Below are positions 51,818 to 60,113 of a DNA stretch of 64,000 bases, piece by piece. The notes under the pieces are model-generated. The model made no database searches. It saw nothing but the letters and a program-made list of their open reading frames with translations, and was not told where the DNA came from. The position numbers were made by a program, and so were the translations under genes. Numbering within the stretch: position 1 is the first letter of the stretch; each line of letters opens with the position of its first letter. Source of the stretch: Desulfovibrionaceae bacterium (lineage in GTDB: Bacteria > Desulfobacterota > Desulfovibrionia > Desulfovibrionales > Desulfovibrionaceae); assembly GCA_028689675.1 (NCBI GenBank), contig JAQVCS010000004.1, positions 62,001-126,000 of the forward strand, given 5' to 3'.

Positions 51818-52996
51818 TCAAGGGCGTTGCCCCGTGGCTGCCGCGTATAGGGAAAAGCTCTTCCAGACCCAAAAAAAGGCCAGAAGCAGAAAGAGTGCAG
51901 CAATACAGAAGATGCCGCCAAGGCCGATGTTATCAAAGGTTAACCCGCCCACAGCGGCAGCAAGGCCAATAGAAAACTGAATGGCCGCTACAGACAAGCC
52001 GCCCGCAAGTTCTGCCTTATCTGCAAGCGTGCGGGCGATCCATGTAGACCAGCCAACAGGCATGAAGCCAAAGATAAAGCCCCAGAAGATAGCCAAAGGC
52101 ACACCGCTGGCATTGGCTTTGTTCAGAAGCAGCAGCATGGCCGTTGCCGCAAGGGCAAGCGGTATAGCATACATGGTTGGGCGAAAATATTTTCCGAGAA
52201 CCGCACCAGCAAGGAATGTACCCGCGCAGTTGGCAACGCCAAAAGCCAGCAGCGTGATGGAAAGTGTGGCGGCAGAGAGTGCCATGTCGTGTTCCAGAAA
52301 AGGTCTAAGATAGGTGAAAAAAACATGATAGCCGCCATAGCTGAATATGCTTGCCCCCATACCCGCCAGCACCCAATGCTGCCGAATCAGGGCAAACATA
52401 GTGCGGAAAGTGCTCCCCTCTTGGGCTGGCAGCGAAGGCAATGCCAGAAATTGCCATATCAAGGCCACAGCCCCCAGCCCAGCCCCCAGCAAGAAGACGT
52501 TCCGCCAGCCCATGAGCTGACCAAGATAGCTGGCAAGCGGAAGGGAAAGGATAGTCGCCACGGACACGCCAGCATAGACAATGCTGAGCGCGCGGGGCAC
52601 ATCCTTTGTGGGCACAAGCTGTAAGGTGACTGCTGAGGCCATGGACCAAAACCCGCCCACGCAGATGCCCAAAAGAGCACGCCCTGTCAGCAGGACAACA
52701 TAGTTGGAGGCTGTGGCGACAAGTAGATTTGAAATGATCAACAATAAGGAGAAGGCCAGCAAAATGTGTCTTCTGTCTATTCCCCTCGTTAAAGGCGACA
52801 GAAGAAGGCTGGTCAGCACGGCAAAAATGCCAACGACGGTTACTGTCTGCCCAGCCATACCTTCGGTGATAGCGAGAGTGCGGGCTATGGGGCTGAGCAG
52901 GCTAACGGGAATGAATTCTGCTGCAATGAGGCTCGTTACCCCCATGAATAGGGAAAATACCGCCGACCAGTGTGCCTTTCCAGTTTGAAATTTCAT
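51818..52996 (-). CDS. MFS exporter (NepI/AraJ-like)
   Basis: 392 residues with 12 hydrophobic segments. SLIAAEFIPVSLLSPIA in TM1, SPLTRGIDRRHILL as the loop 2-3 motif, and GRALLGICVGGFWSMASAV are typical of the DHA1 subgroup containing purine-ribonucleoside and sugar exporters. Start at 52996 by family fit; the 14 preceding codons lack a ribosome site. First gene of the leftward run at 52.9-46.7 kb. Confidence 0.88.
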   Translation of the reverse strand: MKFQTGKAHWSAVFSLFMGVTSLIAAEFIPVSLLSPIARTLAITEGMAGQTVTVVGIFAVLTSLLLSPLTRGIDRRHILLAFSLLLIISNLLVATASNYVVLLTGRALLGICVGGFWSMASAVTLQLVPTKDVPRALSIVYAGVSVATILSLPLASYLGQLMGWRNVFLLGAGLGAVALIWQFLALPSLPAQEGSTFRTMFALIRQHWVLAGMGASIFSYGGYHVFFTYLRPFLEHDMALSAATLSITLLAFGVANCAGTFLAGAVLGKYFRPTMYAIPLALAATAMLLLLNKANASGVPLAIFWGFIFGFMPVGWSTWIARTLADKAELAGGLSVAAIQFSIGLAAAVGGLTFDNIGLGGIFCIAALFLLLAFFWVWKSFSLYAAATGQRP

Positions 52997-53224
52997 GCTC
53001 TTTTTTCCAAGGATGTAATGGTAAAAAGCAGTCTCCATTTTGCCTTGGCATTACGAAGCCGCCTGTTATTTGCTTTCTTATACATATTTTGGGGGGAAAA
53101 TAACAAATGCTTATAACAAATAGACAATGATGCTTTAAAGGCATGGTAAAAAAGATAGAGCCGCAGACCGCACTTTCCTTATCCTCTGAAAATTTGTGCT
53201 GCCTTTTTTGGCCTTGTGCCCTAC

Positions 53225-53253
53225 TTGACAGCCCCGCATAGGGTGGCTATAGA
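53225..53253 (+). promoter_or_regulatory. Consensus promoter of the antitoxin RNA, locus 2
   Basis: TTGACA, exactly 17 bases, TATAGA, pointing into the 3' end of the peptide gene at 53372. Repeated at locus 3. The RNA would start near 53260 with a hairpin (GGGCGGC with GCCGCCC) and end at 53333-53363. Confidence 0.75.
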
Positions 53254-53332
53254 AAAAGTGTGGGCGGCAAGGTGCGCTAACACCCGCCGCCCTTGGGCAA
53301 GTCCCCCGTGAGTTTTTATGTCACAAGTTTCT

Positions 53333-53363
53333 GCCCCACTAGGAGTGCAATTCCTTGTGGGGC
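53333..53363. terminator. Shared terminator hairpin, locus 2
   Basis: GCCCCACTAGGA pairs with TTCCTTGTGGGGC with minor mismatches. Counterpart at locus 3: 53689-53720. Same family as the locus 1 hairpin (GCCCCGCTAGGAA). Confidence 0.65.
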
Positions 53364-53371
53364 AAACTCAT

Positions 53372-53455
53372 TTACAGGCCTAGGGCGTGAAGAATGAGAG
53401 CCACCAAGACGCCGCCGACCACTGTGGCCAGCACGTCTATGAGGAACTGCTGCAT
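53372..53455 (-). CDS. 27-residue Fst-like membrane peptide (putative type I toxin), locus 2
   Basis: Starts MQQFLIDVLATVVGGVLVAL and ends ILHALGL; about two thirds identical to the locus 1 peptide. AAAGGAGG lies 6 bases before the ATG, again inside a CTCC-GAAA-GGAG hairpin. Promoter candidate on the minus strand: TTGAAG, 17 bases, TAGCTT (53491-53519). Convergent with the antisense promoter at 53225. Confidence 0.65.
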   Translation of the reverse strand: MQQFLIDVLATVVGGVLVALILHALGL

Positions 53456-53580
53456 AGGCAAACCTCCTTTCGGAGAACCTGCCCGCCCTCAAGCTAGCCA
53501 AAAGCTCTGCCTGCTTCAAGTAAAATTTTTTGCTGAAAAAAGAGTGTGCCCCGTCTGCCTTTTTCGGTCTTGTGCCCTAC

Positions 53581-53609
53581 TTGACAGCCCCGCATAGGGT
53601 GGCTATAGA
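53581..53609 (+). promoter_or_regulatory. Consensus promoter of the antitoxin RNA, locus 3
   Basis: TTGACA, 17 bases, TATAGA, identical to locus 2. The RNA would run from about 53616 to the hairpin at 53689-53720. Confidence 0.75.
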
Positions 53610-53728
53610 AAAAGTGTGGGCGGCAAGGTGCTAGTTACACCCGCCGCCCTTGGGCAAGTCCCCCGGTTTTTTACAAGCCAAGTTTATCGCCCCACTAGGA
53701 AGTGCAATTCCTTGTGGGGCAAACTCAT

Positions 53729-53812
53729 TTACAGGCCTAGGGCATGAAGAATGAGAGCCACCAAGACGCCGCCGACCACTGTGGCCAGCACGTCTATGAG
53801 GAACTGCTGCAT
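53729..53812 (-). CDS. 27-residue Fst-like membrane peptide (putative type I toxin), locus 3
   Basis: Same peptide as locus 2, within the second copy of the tandem duplication. Ribosome site and tetraloop hairpin are preserved. That the protein is unchanged while flanking bases differ slightly suggests selection or recent origin. Confidence 0.65.
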   Translation of the reverse strand: MQQFLIDVLATVVGGVLVALILHALGL

Positions 53813-53886
53813 AGGCAAACCTCCTTTCGGAGAACCTGCCCGCCCTCAAGCTAGCCAAAAGCTCTGCCTGCTTCAAGTAAAATTTT

Positions 53887-55737
53887 TCATTTACCAATAA
53901 AGTGCCAACCTGCCATGTTCAGCCTATTTTGGGGAAAAGTGCACAACAAAGGGGCGTAAGCATGTGTGCTGCTTACGCCCCTTTTGCAAATGCCGCCGCC
54001 AGTGGTGCTGGGCAGCCACAGCCTTGCCCCAAGGTCATGAGCTTGCGGCACAGTATCCAGCATACCACGGTTCACGGTCAGGCTGGTACTGCTCCAGCCC
54101 TTTATTTCTACAATCTCCGCATCAATAAAACCAAGGTCACCAATACGCAAAGGCAGGGTATTGGTATCACCAACCACAGGTAAAAGGCTCTCTTGCTGCC
54201 CTATGGCTTGGGTCAGCGCGGCAAAAGAGACAAAAGAGCCATCGCCAGCATCTTCCCATAAATTTTGCGTAAGAATGCGGTGGCTATAGCTATAATCGGT
54301 CACCGCGTTCTTGCTGGCCAGCGAGAGCACAAAGCCAGCCTTGGGGTATTCATTGTGCCATTGCGCCCGTGTAAGGCGCGCCCTTTTGTCTGCAATATAC
54401 AGCGGGGCTTCCTGCATGCTATAAGCTGTGGGTATGGTGGGCTCACGCAAAATATTTTCCCATTCAGTATTTGCCCCAGCTATAACGGCCTCGGTCACGC
54501 CATAAATATCTTCTGTGCAGGTCAGTGTTACTTGATGGTCGTCCAGCGTGCCATAATCCGCTTCCAGCACACGGCAGACCAGCTTTTCAATGCCTTGTTC
54601 AGGAAAGCTGAACACAAACAAATCGCCTTCTTGAAATTGAGAAAGGTGGGAAAGCCCCTTGAGTGTAAACGACTTGAGTGGGTACGATCGCGAACGCAAT
54701 TCACGCGCCAGAATGCGCCCTGGCAGGTCGGCAATGGCATCAGTTACATGCTTAAAGCTCAGCTCTGTGGCATTCACACGCCCCTCTTGTAATTCAATAT
54801 TTGCCTGATTTTCCCCCGTAATTGTGCCTGTTTCTTCGCCAATATCGGTCATGCGGGCATATTTGAGTGTAATTTTATTCTGCATTGCCGAAAAGGCTAC
54901 CGTGCCCAGACTGGAGAGTGACGAAAAATCATTCTGCCCCACCACGGGCAAGGCTGCCACATCATAGCCGCCGCGTAAGAGCTTGAGCTTAAGTTTACCC
55001 GTTGAACGGTCACGCACCAACACGCCGTCAATATGCGTAAGCAGGCTTTGAATATAGTCTTGTGCCTTGCTTGAATCGTCCCACTTGGGTGAGAGGCCAA
55101 AATTTTCAGCATACAGCGTATCTGCCGCCGCAATAAAACTTGCTTCGTCAAGGTCAGCAGCGGTAAATTGCCCCGACAACTCAGGCTTGATAAGCGCCTC
55201 GCGTATTTCATGCGCTGGGTTTATCTGTGTGCCCGCTATAGTCGCCTTGCTGGGATACCAATCATAGCCCACGTTCTGCACAAGGCAGCGCAAGGCGCGA
55301 AAGCTGGGGGAAAAAGAGGCAACGTAGGCACTGCCCATAGATAAAGTAACAATGCCGCGATAGGCAGGGCTGCCCTCGCCAAGATACTGCGATACAACAG
55401 GGTCACGCCCTTGGCCTGCCCCGCCGCCATTAAAATAAAATGTTCCGCGCAGCCCGCCAGAGCCTCCCGTTTGTTCACCACCAAACAGCCCGCCAGCATC
55501 CACATACATGGACGTGCCCGTGCTGCCATTGCCGCTCCATGCTACTTTTTCGCCATACACAATTTTGAGCAGCTTTGTTGCCTGCAAGCATAAGCCAAAA
55601 ATAGCCGCCATATAGTAGGAATAGCCCACAAGTATAGGGTCAACATCCCCATCACCTTTGCCGCCCCCACCCGCCTGTGCCTTGCGCCCGCACAGCAGCA
55701 GGCCAAGCAGGCAGCCACATAGTATGGCGCTCTTCAT
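53887..55737 (-). pseudogene. Phage tail-tip (J-like) protein, N-terminal half
   Basis: 616 codons, of which about the first 575 (55737-54013) are authentic tail-tip sequence: an N-terminal signal-like hydrophobic segment, GYSYYMAAIFGLCLQATKLL, GTFYFNGGGAGQGRDPVV, YRGIVTLSMGSAYVASFS, and late TVNRGMLDTVPQAHDLGARL then W-L. After LWL the frame runs through unrelated sequence (STTGGGICKRG) to a stop at 53887. The expected continuation is at 41134 on the other strand. Overlaps the upstream gene by 4 bases. Confidence 0.8.
53948..53987. terminator. Strong hairpin next to the inversion breakpoint
   Basis: AAAGGGGCGTAAGCA with TGCTTACGCCCCTTT around a short loop. It lies about 25 bases outside the point where the tail-tip gene loses its family similarity. 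Confidence 0.6.
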
Positions 55738-56003
55738 GCGCTTACCTCACTTGCTTTTTGGGGTATGGCGCTTGTTTCAGGCTCGGGCATAGCGGCGCAT
55801 TCAAGCTGTACGCGCTCCTCGGCATTGCGTGCAGCCTCGTTGCCCAAGGCTGTATCCAGACCACGCAAGGCATCGGCTGTCACTTCCCCGCGCATCAGGC
55901 TTTCAAAGCTCAAACCTGTGCGTTGGCAAAATTTCTTTATGCCTTCCTCACAATGAACATGCTCACGATGCCGTATATCTTGCGGTAATATATAAATTTC
56001 CAT
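55734..56003 (-). CDS. Small phage tail-region protein
   Basis: 89 residues starting MEIYILPQDIRHREHVHCEE, predicted helical, ending ETSAIPQKASEVSA. GCAGGTG precedes the ATG, and the stop overlaps the tail-tip ATG (ATGA). Position upstream of the tail-tip gene suggests a tail assembly role; family not recognised. Confidence 0.6.
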   Translation of the reverse strand: MEIYILPQDIRHREHVHCEEGIKKFCQRTGLSFESLMRGEVTADALRGLDTALGNEAARNAEERVQLECAAMPEPETSAIPQKASEVSA

Positions 56004-56014
56004 ACTTGCACCTG

Positions 56015-56248
56015 CTATTTATAAATTCCCGAATTGCCTGTGGGCGTCCACCAAATACAGTTGGGGGCAACCCAGCGCGTACCACGAATATGCGGCACGG
56101 GTGTGCCTTCTTCTGCTGTGGGTGCGCCCAGCTCACCAGCACTTACCGAGCTCTTGGTTGTTTGGGGCGGTGGCGTGAGTAAAGAAGAAATAACCGACAT
56201 AACAATAGAAATTGCCAAGGAAATGAGAAAAGAAACAAAAAATGACAT
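56015..56248 (-). CDS. Phage tail assembly protein, short (possibly truncated)
   Basis: 77 residues: hydrophobic N-terminus MSFFVSFLISLAISIVMSVI, then PTAEEGTPVPHIRGTRWVAP and NCIWW, resembling the front of a tail protein encoded before J-like proteins in Desulfovibrio prophages. AGGA lies 7-8 bases before the ATG. Relatives as I recall them are of similar length, so it may be complete. Confidence 0.55.
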   Translation of the reverse strand: MSFFVSFLISLAISIVMSVISSLLTPPPQTTKSSVSAGELGAPTAEEGTPVPHIRGTRWVAPNCIWWTPTGNSGIYK

Positions 56249-56257
56249 AGTGCTATC

Positions 56258-56990
56258 CTATTGAGCTACGAAAAGGGTCTTCAACAGGCAGCCATAGCCT
56301 TCGCCAGACAGTTGCATCAATTCCTGAAATTCTTTGCTTTGGCTATTCTTGTTGCTCAGCAGGTTTTGATAGGCTTCAGTATCAAGGCCAAGCCTTTTTG
56401 CAGCTTCTGCTTTTGCCTTCTGTACCCCAGAAAGTTTGTTCAGGTAGACTGTCCATCGGGCATCAGTAAGAGCTGATTGCATTTTACTGGGGTCAATTCT
56501 ATCCAGAGCACTGCCAAGCGCGCCAACAGAGGAAGCTGCCCCATCCGCAGCCCCTGCCATATTGTTAAATTCGCCCGTTGCTTCCCTTAATGTCTTTTGG
56601 TAGCTGATTAAGTCCTGAATAGGCTTACCCAACATAGAGCTTAACAGCTTATAGACATCTGAGCCTTCAAGGCCGTTATTTTTGAGCTCTTCTGTTGCTG
56701 AAGCAACGGCTTCTGAAAAATCCTCTGCCTTCACCGTACCGCTAACAACTTCATCAAGCATGGTTCGCAGAGCATTCAGTGTTTCTTGCTGCGCCCCCCT
56801 ATCAATCGACATAACAATGCCGCTTACTTCTACGGTATTGAGTGTTTCTAATGCTGACTTGATGGTCGAGACCTGCGTCTTTACCGATTCAGCAGCTTTA
56901 ATCGAAGCCTGTTCGCGAAGGATTTGTGAAGTTTTCGATAGCTCACCGTTAGCAGCTTCACTTGTGCTTGCCATATAGCTTGGGCAATAG
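56258..56990 (-). pseudogene. Phage tape-measure protein, fragment
   Basis: About 238 codons of tape-measure type: EDFSEAVASATEELKNNGLE, MLGKPIQDLISYQKTLREAT, GEFNNMAGAADGAASSVGAL, AKRLGLDTEAYQNLLS. It is truncated at its front by a junction near 56990 with the helical phage gene fragment. Different region of the tape measure from the fragment at 9083. Confidence 0.7.
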
Positions 56991-57141
56991 TGTTCAGCTC
57001 ACGCAGGGCATCCCCCAGCATCACAGAAAGTTCGTACAGCAGGCATTCCTTTTTGGGGGCATAATATTCATACAAAGTCACATATTCTTGAGCCAAGCGC
57101 ACTTTGGCGCAGGCACGAGCAAATGCTGTGCTTGCGCTCAA
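56990..57141 (-). pseudogene. Fragment of the small helical prophage protein family
   Basis: About 50 codons: STAFARACAKVRLAQEYVTL, YELSVMLGDALRELNTIAQA. It aligns with the intact 70-residue gene at 11635 in remnant 1. The start is lost (only a TTG is available), and beyond IWQ the frame runs into tape-measure sequence. Confidence 0.5.
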
Positions 57142-57259
57142 AACGCTCTAAAAGCACCACGGCAAGCCTGCGCTCACCAGGCAGTGAGCCGCTTCCGTTT
57201 TTTTCCCACCAGCGGCGCAGCGTTTCCCGAATGGCAGAAGCCCGCGTGCGTGTGCCCTC

Positions 57260-57871
57260 TTACTCCGATAAACATTCATCGGCAAAACTTTCCAGCAAAT
57301 TTGCCTCGCTTGTGGGCACTTGCGCCACCAGTTTACAAAAGGCTTCAAAATAGCGGGCAATGCCTGCACCGCCGCTGTTTTCCATATCTGCTGCCCGCAC
57401 GGCAGACCATAAAATCTTAAGCCGCGTGGCAGAGCGTAAATGCATAGCGCAGTCGGGCACAATAAATTCTGGTTCAGATATGGGGGCAGGCTGGGCACTT
57501 GCGTGTACAGCAAGGGCAGAGCCCGCGCCATAGCTTCCATTTTTTCGCAAGGCTGGCAGCACTTCAGCCGTAACCCACTTGCGGAAGGTACGCGCCTCTG
57601 GCTTGTGGCTGCGGAAGATGAGGGAATATAGGCCGCTTTCGGTGATGAAGTTTACTATGCGCTGCTGAGTAACTCCGTTGGAACTGGTGTCGGTAATGCC
57701 GACAGCAGCCTTTTCATCTTCATCCAAAAAATTAATTGCATCACGGCTGTTGGCTATCCCCAGCGCGGCGCACACGTCCTTTGCCACAAAAAGCGGTTCG
57801 CCATATTCATTCAGGCGGGCGCGTACCAGAGTGTCAGCAAAACAAAAATTTGAAAGAGCAAGTGCGTTCAT
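57260..57871 (-). CDS. Bro-N domain phage antirepressor-like protein, C-terminus interrupted
   Basis: 203 residues. The Bro-N domain is at residues 1-110 (LFVAKDVCAALGIANSRDAI, ESGLYSLIFRSHKPEARTFR, KWVTAEVLPALRKNGSYG). It ends FADECLSE with a TAA. The same frame then continues EGTRTRASAIRETLRRWW and GERRLAVVLLERFERKH, which reads as the usual C-terminal domain, so a nonsense change probably removed about 50 residues. Its ATG overlaps the upstream 48-codon gene. Confidence 0.75.
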   Translation of the reverse strand: MNALALSNFCFADTLVRARLNEYGEPLFVAKDVCAALGIANSRDAINFLDEDEKAAVGITDTSSNGVTQQRIVNFITESGLYSLIFRSHKPEARTFRKWVTAEVLPALRKNGSYGAGSALAVHASAQPAPISEPEFIVPDCAMHLRSATRLKILWSAVRAADMENSGGAGIARYFEAFCKLVAQVPTSEANLLESFADECLSE

Positions 57872-58017
57872 TATGCCACCCCCTTCATACGCAGGGCAGG
57901 CAAAAGCTGACGAAAGGTGGTGAAGAAAACAGTACGCGGCAGAGAAAGCAGAATGCGCTGGCCATTAAGCAGCAGGCGGCAGGAAATAAGCCCAGTGGAG
58001 AAAGAAGGGGAAGACAT
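57871..58017 (-). CDS. 48-residue protein translationally coupled to the Bro-N gene
   Basis: Starts MSSPSFSTGLISCRLLLNGQ and ends LRMKGVA. GAGGTG lies 5-6 bases before the ATG, and its TAA overlaps the Bro-N ATG (TAATG). No recognised family. Leader region upstream contains a strong RNA structure. Confidence 0.5.
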   Translation of the reverse strand: MSSPSFSTGLISCRLLLNGQRILLSLPRTVFFTTFRQLLPALRMKGVA

Positions 58018-58047
58018 AAAGCACCTCGTTGAAATTGGGATTTAGGC

Positions 58048-58124
58048 ACAAAAAAAGCAAAACAACGCTCCCCAGCTCAACGAAGCCGCCGAGTCCTCAC
58101 GGGTTCTCGGACGTTGTTTTGCCA
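58048..58124 (-). ncRNA. Structured RNA element with a closing 11-bp stem and T run
   Basis: On the minus strand GCAAAACAACG pairs with CGTTGTTTTGC, followed by seven T. Inside is a hairpin CCGAG/CTCGG and a further GC-rich arm, giving a possible three-way junction. Located 30 bases before the 48-codon gene and about 135 bases after a strong promoter, so it could be an attenuator or the end of a small RNA. Confidence 0.5.
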
Positions 58125-58257
58125 ATATGTAACCGCATCCCATGTAGCCCAAAAGGGGCACAGAGTGCTTTGGTGACAAAAACAAAAAATACCGCTCTTT
58201 TTATTCGCTTGGGGCGGACAAAGGCGAGTGGCAACGCCTCGTTGATTAGGGAAGTTC

Positions 58258-58285
58258 AGCATAGCAAATGATAAACGAATGTCAA
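58258..58285 (-). promoter_or_regulatory. Strong promoter for the Bro-N operon leader
   Basis: On the minus strand: TTGACA, a 16-base spacer, TATGCT, giving a leader of about 240 bases before the first gene. Confidence 0.65.
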
Positions 58286-58324
58286 GGGTAAAGGAGAAAT
58301 CCCATAACAATTCACTCGGTCACA

Positions 58325-59110
58325 TTAGCACTGTGCACAGACCGCATTTCCCTCTTGTGTATGAGGACACTGGGAAGAAATATTCTTTACAATTGGAGTA
58401 AAATCTTGACTAGAGAATGGTTTGAAATCCCCTGCACTTTTTACACTCATTGTACAGAGAACTTTATATCTATCAGGTGCTTCAAGGTTAATTCGCTTTA
58501 CAGAAACAGAAATATCATTTTTGTTTGTTTTTGAAAGTAAGCCCAAAAAATCGTTTGTTAGATAACGTGGGCAATAACCAACAAATGAAATGGGATCATC
58601 ACTTCTGATGATAATCGCGTTTTCATCATTTTTATTTTGTGGGTCTGGACATAAAAATAATGGAGAACCTTCATTAAGTTTTTTTAAATTTTCAGACGCC
58701 CAATTTGAAATATGCCTTAATCCATGACTAAAAAAATTAATTTTCATTACCCCAGAATGATCAGAAGTCGGATGGGAAAAAATCTCCAGAGAATCTGTTC
58801 CTCGCTTCCCCTCTGTTAGGGCAAGCACATCAAGTGGATCGTATGGCTCACTATCCAGAGCAAGCCAATTTAGTAAATTCTTAAATTCTGGGCGGTTTTT
58901 ACTGAGGAGTCTATTTTCAAAAATAGGAAATAAATCATCAGCAATATATACAAAATTCAGATCGGTCATTCTACCAAATGGAATAAAGCTTTGGGCATGA
59001 GCTCCATCAGTGTAGCAAAAAATATATTTTCCATTTTCACAACACAGTCTTCCTACAGTACGCCATTGATTTTTTTCTTGGTCTTTCCATGCTACATATA
59101 AAATTTTCAT
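58325..59110 (-). CDS. HIRAN-domain protein with HipN-like N-terminus
   Basis: 261 residues. Residues 1-110 resemble the N-subdomain of HipA kinases: VGRLCCENGKYIFCYTDGAH, FIPFGRMTD, DDLFPIFENRLL, then DPLDVLALTEG and RGTDSLEIF. Residues about 130-230 form a HIRAN domain: SHGLRHISNWASENL, GSPLFLCPDPQNKNDENAII, FVGYCPRYLTNDFLGLL. The ATG overlaps the kinase stop by 4 bases. HIRAN domains bind DNA or nucleic-acid ends in HLTF. The A+T content is well above that of the neighbours, which suggests acquired cargo. Confidence 0.75.
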   Translation of the reverse strand: MKILYVAWKDQEKNQWRTVGRLCCENGKYIFCYTDGAHAQSFIPFGRMTDLNFVYIADDLFPIFENRLLSKNRPEFKNLLNWLALDSEPYDPLDVLALTEGKRGTDSLEIFSHPTSDHSGVMKINFFSHGLRHISNWASENLKKLNEGSPLFLCPDPQNKNDENAIIIRSDDPISFVGYCPRYLTNDFLGLLSKTNKNDISVSVKRINLEAPDRYKVLCTMSVKSAGDFKPFSSQDFTPIVKNISSQCPHTQEGNAVCAQC

Positions 59111-60012
59111 AGTATTCCTTCAGAACATAATAAACGTTTTTTGTTTTCTAAAACAAGTTTAATAGAAAATTGTTTAGAGTATTCAGATATCAATCCATTA
59201 AGAATATCATAAATTTCACTTAAAGAATCTTCGTTAATAACTGACAATCTTTGTAGCCACTCTTTAGCTGCATCTATATCTTTAGATGCACTTCGTTTAA
59301 AGGCCTCAAGTGTACTTAACCGTTTATAGGGATGTTCGTGATCTCGAAAGGCAGAACATCCCTTATTAGCATAAAATCCAATAGTGCGATGTCTATCTTT
59401 AGTGTGTAGTCGTTCATAGCATACCTCATCCGATAACTCACGACCAAGGCTAGAAGCATGGTCATATGTTGGTGCCAGATATAAAATATTTTGTTTATTT
59501 ATAATTCCCCAATTTTCATGATGCCTATCTTGATTGGCAATAAGCGTATCAAGCAATAAATATCCAATAAATACACTTAATGCACTGCATATTTTTTCAG
59601 TTGTATTAAAATTTATTGGGGGATATAGATCTGAACGTTGATTGATAAAATATGCCAAAACACTCCGCAATGTGTATTCTGTTTGCTGATATTTTTTTTG
59701 TAGATATACATCAAGAATAAATTTCGCAAGAAGTTCATTTGCATGAATAAGTCGTCCGCCATCTGGCACAATCGTCTCGCATACAACACCTTCCGTCTTT
59801 TTATCGAAGATGGCAAAATCGTAATGCGCATGTGGCAACTGAAGCAGATCACAAATCCGTGAAGCTACAACTTCTGCCCAGTTTTCCCCCGTATTAGGAC
59901 GCCCTTGTTTGAACAATTTTTTTTCGTTATCGTACCAAAATTTGGACTTAGTTCCGAGTTGTTCATAAAAATCTAATAATTCTGAGCGGATATCTATAAT
60001 AGGATATGTCAT
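59107..60012 (-). CDS. HipA/CtkA-like protein kinase
   Basis: 301 residues. Kinase features: the nucleotide-binding Lys in KLFKQGRPNTGENWAEVVAS with the paired Glu, catalytic loop LIANQDRHHENWGI (Asp, His, Asn), and the metal Asp in APTYDHASSLG. HipA of E. coli phosphorylates GltX, and CtkA-type relatives lack the N-terminal lobe, as here. No HipB-type HTH antitoxin lies nearby; the HIRAN protein is the only partner. AT-rich, with a strong promoter just upstream. Confidence 0.8.
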   Translation of the reverse strand: MTYPIIDIRSELLDFYEQLGTKSKFWYDNEKKLFKQGRPNTGENWAEVVASRICDLLQLPHAHYDFAIFDKKTEGVVCETIVPDGGRLIHANELLAKFILDVYLQKKYQQTEYTLRSVLAYFINQRSDLYPPINFNTTEKICSALSVFIGYLLLDTLIANQDRHHENWGIINKQNILYLAPTYDHASSLGRELSDEVCYERLHTKDRHRTIGFYANKGCSAFRDHEHPYKRLSTLEAFKRSASKDIDAAKEWLQRLSVINEDSLSEIYDILNGLISEYSKQFSIKLVLENKKRLLCSEGIL

Positions 60013-60044
60013 AAAGTATCTTTAATTATTTAAATTAAATATTA

Positions 60045-60073
60045 ATTTTAGTTAATTAGGAAAATTATGTCAA
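60045..60073 (-). promoter_or_regulatory. Promoter of the kinase-HIRAN operon
   Basis: On the minus strand: TTGACA, exactly 17 bases, TAAAAT, about 30 bases before the kinase ATG. AT-rich dyads around the -10 could be operators. Confidence 0.7.
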
Positions 60074-60113
60074 TACAAAAAACACATAAGCATATTAACA
60101 AGTTAGCTGTGCA

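Larger units (their letters stand above)
53201..53887. repeat. Tandem duplication (about 356-bp period) carrying toxin loci 2 and 3
   Basis: 53201-53530 and 53557-53887 are near identical. Each holds an antisense promoter, a shared-terminator hairpin and a 27-residue peptide gene with its promoter. A few substitutions and one or two indels separate the copies, so the duplication is not brand new. Confidence 0.9.

Noticed and set aside
53631..53897. 88-codon frame covering toxin locus 3
   Set aside because: The frame is a read-through into the duplicated flanks. The ribosome site and the match to the 43.1-kb peptide define the 27-residue product instead.
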